Shown: in pieces, positions 62,251 to 64,000 of the stretch | Layout of the letters: every line of letters starts with the position of its first letter | How positions within the stretch are numbered: the first letter of the stretch is position 1 | Source of the DNA: Phenylobacterium sp. | Lineage (GTDB): Bacteria; Pseudomonadota; Alphaproteobacteria; Caulobacterales; Caulobacteraceae | Direction of reading: 5' to 3' | Assembly (NCBI RefSeq): GCF_004299445.1 | Contig: NZ_SCTC01000017.1 | Span: 1-64,000, forward strand | DNA length: 64,000 nt | The notes under the pieces: model-generated | Database searches by the model: none | What the model saw: only the letters and a program-made list of their open reading frames with translations | Told to the model about the DNA's origin: nothing | Made by a program: the position numbers and the translations under genes

Positions 62251-64000
62251 TCAGACGGTGACCTGCGTCCCCATCTCGACCACGCGGCCGGGCGGGATCT
62301 TGTAGAAGTCGGTGGGGTTGGCGGCGTTCTTCATCAGGAAGATGAACAACTTGTCCTGCCAAAGCGGCATGCCCGATTGCGCCGAAGGCACCACCGAGCG
62401 GCGGCCGAGGAAGAACGAGGTCGCCATGATGTCGAACTTCAGGCCCAGCTTGCGGCACAGCCCCAGCGCCTTCGGCACGTTCGGGCTTTCCATGAAGCCG
62501 TAGCCGATGATCACCTTCTTGAAGTCGTCGTTCACCGGCTCGATCCGAACCCGGTCCTCCTCGCGAACGCGCGGCGTCTCGGCGGTGTGGATCGTCAGGA
62601 TGATGTTCTTCTCGTGCAGCACCTTGTTGTGCTTGAGGTTGTGCATCAGCGCGACGGGGGCGGTGTCGGGGTCGGAGGTCAGGAAGATCGCCGTCCCGGG
62701 CGCCCTATGCGGAGCGCGCGCCTTCAGGATGTCGGCCAGCTCCACCAGTGAGACCGAGTCGCGGCGGGTCTTTTCCGACAGGATCTGGGCGCCGCGGTTC
62801 CAGGTCCACATCATCACCACCAGGGCCGCGCCCAGCACCAGCGGCAGCCAGGCGCCCTGCGGGATCTTCAGCAGGTTGGACGAGATGAACACCAGGTCGA
62901 GGAAGCCGAAGGCGGTGCAGGCGCACACCGCCTGCCACAGCGGCCGCTTCCACATGTAGCGGATGATGTAGAAGAACAGCAGCGTGTCGACGAACATCGC
63001 ACCGGTCACCGCGATGCCATAGGCCGCGGCCAGGTTCGACGAGGTGCGGAACATCACCAGCAGCACCAGCACGCCGACCAGCAGCACGGTATTGACCAGC
63101 GGGACATAGATCTGCCCCGCCTGGGTCTCGGAGGTGCGGCGGATGTCGATGCGCGGGAACAGGCCCAGCTGGACCGCCTGCTGGGTCATCGAGAAGGCCC
63201 CCGTGATCACCGCCTGGCTGGCGATGACGGTGGCGGCGATCGACAGCAGCCAGACCGGCCAGTAGGCGATCTCGGGGATCATGAGGAAGAACGGGTTGGC
63301 GCGAGCCTCGGGATTGGCCAGCACCAGCGCGCCCTGGCCCAGGTAGTTCAGCACCAGCGAGGGCAGCACCAGCGCTACCCAGGCCATCTGGATCGGCTTC
63401 TTCCCGAAGTGGCCCATGTCGGCATACAGCGCCTCGGCCCCGGTGACGGCGAGGAACACGCTGCCCAGGATGATGAAGCCCAGGAACCCGTTGTCGAGCA
63501 GGAACATCACGCCGTAGTGCGGCGACAGCGCGCGGAAGATCGACAGGTCGTCGCCGATATGGATCAGGCCCAGGACCCCCAGTGTCACGAACCAGAGCGC
63601 GGTGATCGGCCCGAACAGCCGCGCCACGCTGGCGGTGCCCCGCGACTGGATCAGGAACAGGGCGACCAGAATAGCCGCCGCGCCGGGCAGCACGAACTTG
63701 CCCAGCTGGTCCCCGATGCCCGGGATTTCCTTCATCCCTTCCATGGAGCCCAGAACCGAGACGGCAGGAGTGATGATGCCGTCGGCGTAGAACAGGGCGG
63801 CGCCGAACATGCCCAGCAGGAAGATGACCAGCGAGCGGCCGCCGGGGCTGACCCGCTGGGCCAGCGCCATCAGGGCCAGCGTGCCGCCTTCGCCCTTGTT
63901 GTCGGCCCGCATGAGGAAGACGACGTATTTGACGGTGACGATCAGGATCAGCGCCCAGGTCACCAGCGACACGACGCCCAGGACGGCGGCCTCGCCGCCC
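62251..64000 (-). CDS. kup: potassium transporter Kup, C-terminal part (cut by window end)
   Basis: The open frame runs to the last base of the window, giving 582 codons; the N-terminus lies outside. It shows the Kup pattern VTWALILIVTVKYVVFLMRADNKGEGG, in part, then FYADGIITPAVSVL and a series of about ten membrane helices. A hydrophilic C-terminal domain of about 120 residues ends GRVVEMGTQVTV. Kup imports potassium with protons at low external levels. The first three helix-turns and the start codon are missing from the window. Confidence 0.95.
   Translation of the reverse strand, partial: GGEAAVLGVVSLVTWALILIVTVKYVVFLMRADNKGEGGTLALMALAQRVSPGGRSLVIFLLGMFGAALFYADGIITPAVSVLGSMEGMKEIPGIGDQLGKFVLPGAAAILVALFLIQSRGTASVARLFGPITALWFVTLGVLGLIHIGDDLSIFRALSPHYGVMFLLDNGFLGFIILGSVFLAVTGAEALYADMGHFGKKPIQMAWVALVLPSLVLNYLGQGALVLANPEARANPFFLMIPEIAYWPVWLLSIAATVIASQAVITGAFSMTQQAVQLGLFPRIDIRRTSETQAGQIYVPLVNTVLLVGVLVLLVMFRTSSNLAAAYGIAVTGAMFVDTLLFFYIIRYMWKRPLWQAVCACTAFGFLDLVFISSNLLKIPQGAWLPLVLGAALVVMMWTWNRGAQILSEKTRRDSVSLVELADILKARAPHRAPGTAIFLTSDPDTAPVALMHNLKHNKVLHEKNIILTIHTAETPRVREEDRVRIEPVNDDFKKVIIGYGFMESPNVPKALGLCRKLGLKFDIMATSFFLGRRSVVPSAQSGMPLWQDKLFIFLMKNAANPTDFYKIPPGRVVEMGTQVTV

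Overview
The window is GC-rich, densely packed bacterial chromosome with the character of the Caulobacteraceae (Caulobacter, Phenylobacterium or a relative). The main clues are a 1,620-residue GdhZ-type glutamate dehydrogenase, the dnaQ-secB-Tim44-mltA-smr order, a CC0125/CC1285-type lipoprotein, a PEPxxWA-CTERM protein, monofunctional HisB and a WCGPC-bearing YbbN/CnoX. The genus cannot be fixed from the sequence alone. Most of the window reads as core chromosome; there is no phage, IS element, integrase or CRISPR array. Many gene ends overlap by 1-4 bases, and intergenic space is often filled by short G/C-rich palindromic repeats.

Layout. 1-6.7 kb: start of a HerA-like ATPase, an A/T-rich inverted repeat, an AI-2E/PerM permease and the giant NAD-glutamate dehydrogenase behind two strong leader hairpins. 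6.8-12.6 kb: dnaQ, secB, a Tim44-like protein, mltA, an Smr protein and a PQQ dehydrogenase. 12.7-16.8 kb: hisBHAFE and a PfkB-family (adenosine) kinase. 16.9-22.1 kb: a small heavy-metal-binding-like Tat protein, then a complete YjfK-YjfL-YjfM / YjfI-YjfJ-YjfC-like envelope island, followed by a 40-residue membrane protein. 22.2-28.3 kb: LysR, nth, an SDR, a DJ-1-like protein lacking its nucleophile, DUF2244, a Tat nitroreductase with its MarR regulator, and an M48 peptidase. 28.3-35.7 kb: hslV/hslU split by a double NTF2-like gene whose 5' end is a repeat element, then a ThiF/MoeB protein, S9 peptidase, 2-hydroxyacid dehydrogenase and SH3 protein. 35.8-38.7 kb: fabA-fabB-(58-residue ORF)-fabI. 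38.7-43.5 kb: TetR plus an EmrAB-type pump with paired operators, and a UbiH-like hydroxylase. 43.5-47.9 kb: Trm112-like, LON-domain, CnoX and ProXp-like genes, a PEP-CTERM protein, a DUF6065 protein and tRNA-Gly. 47.9-51 kb: an operon of two different ATP-grasp enzymes and a sugar-nucleotidyltransferase-like protein. 51-64 kb: TonB receptor/HxlR, caspase-Sel1 and SH3 proteins, a hybrid histidine kinase, lipoprotein, MAPEG, KTSC, argG, a small membrane protein and kup (cut by the window end).

Two clusters look most like under-described systems. One is the divergent DUF2491-DUF350-DUF1190 / DUF2170-PspA-glutathionylspermidine-synthase-like island. Its DUF2170 protein carries an extra basic N-terminal segment and its shared promoter region carries a palindrome, which suggests autoregulation. 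The other is the double ATP-grasp plus nucleotidyltransferase operon, which looks like a small biosynthetic module for an amide-linked, nucleotide-activated surface compound. Three local regulators (MarR, TetR, HxlR) each have readable candidate operators, and the DJ-1-like protein appears to be catalytically altered.
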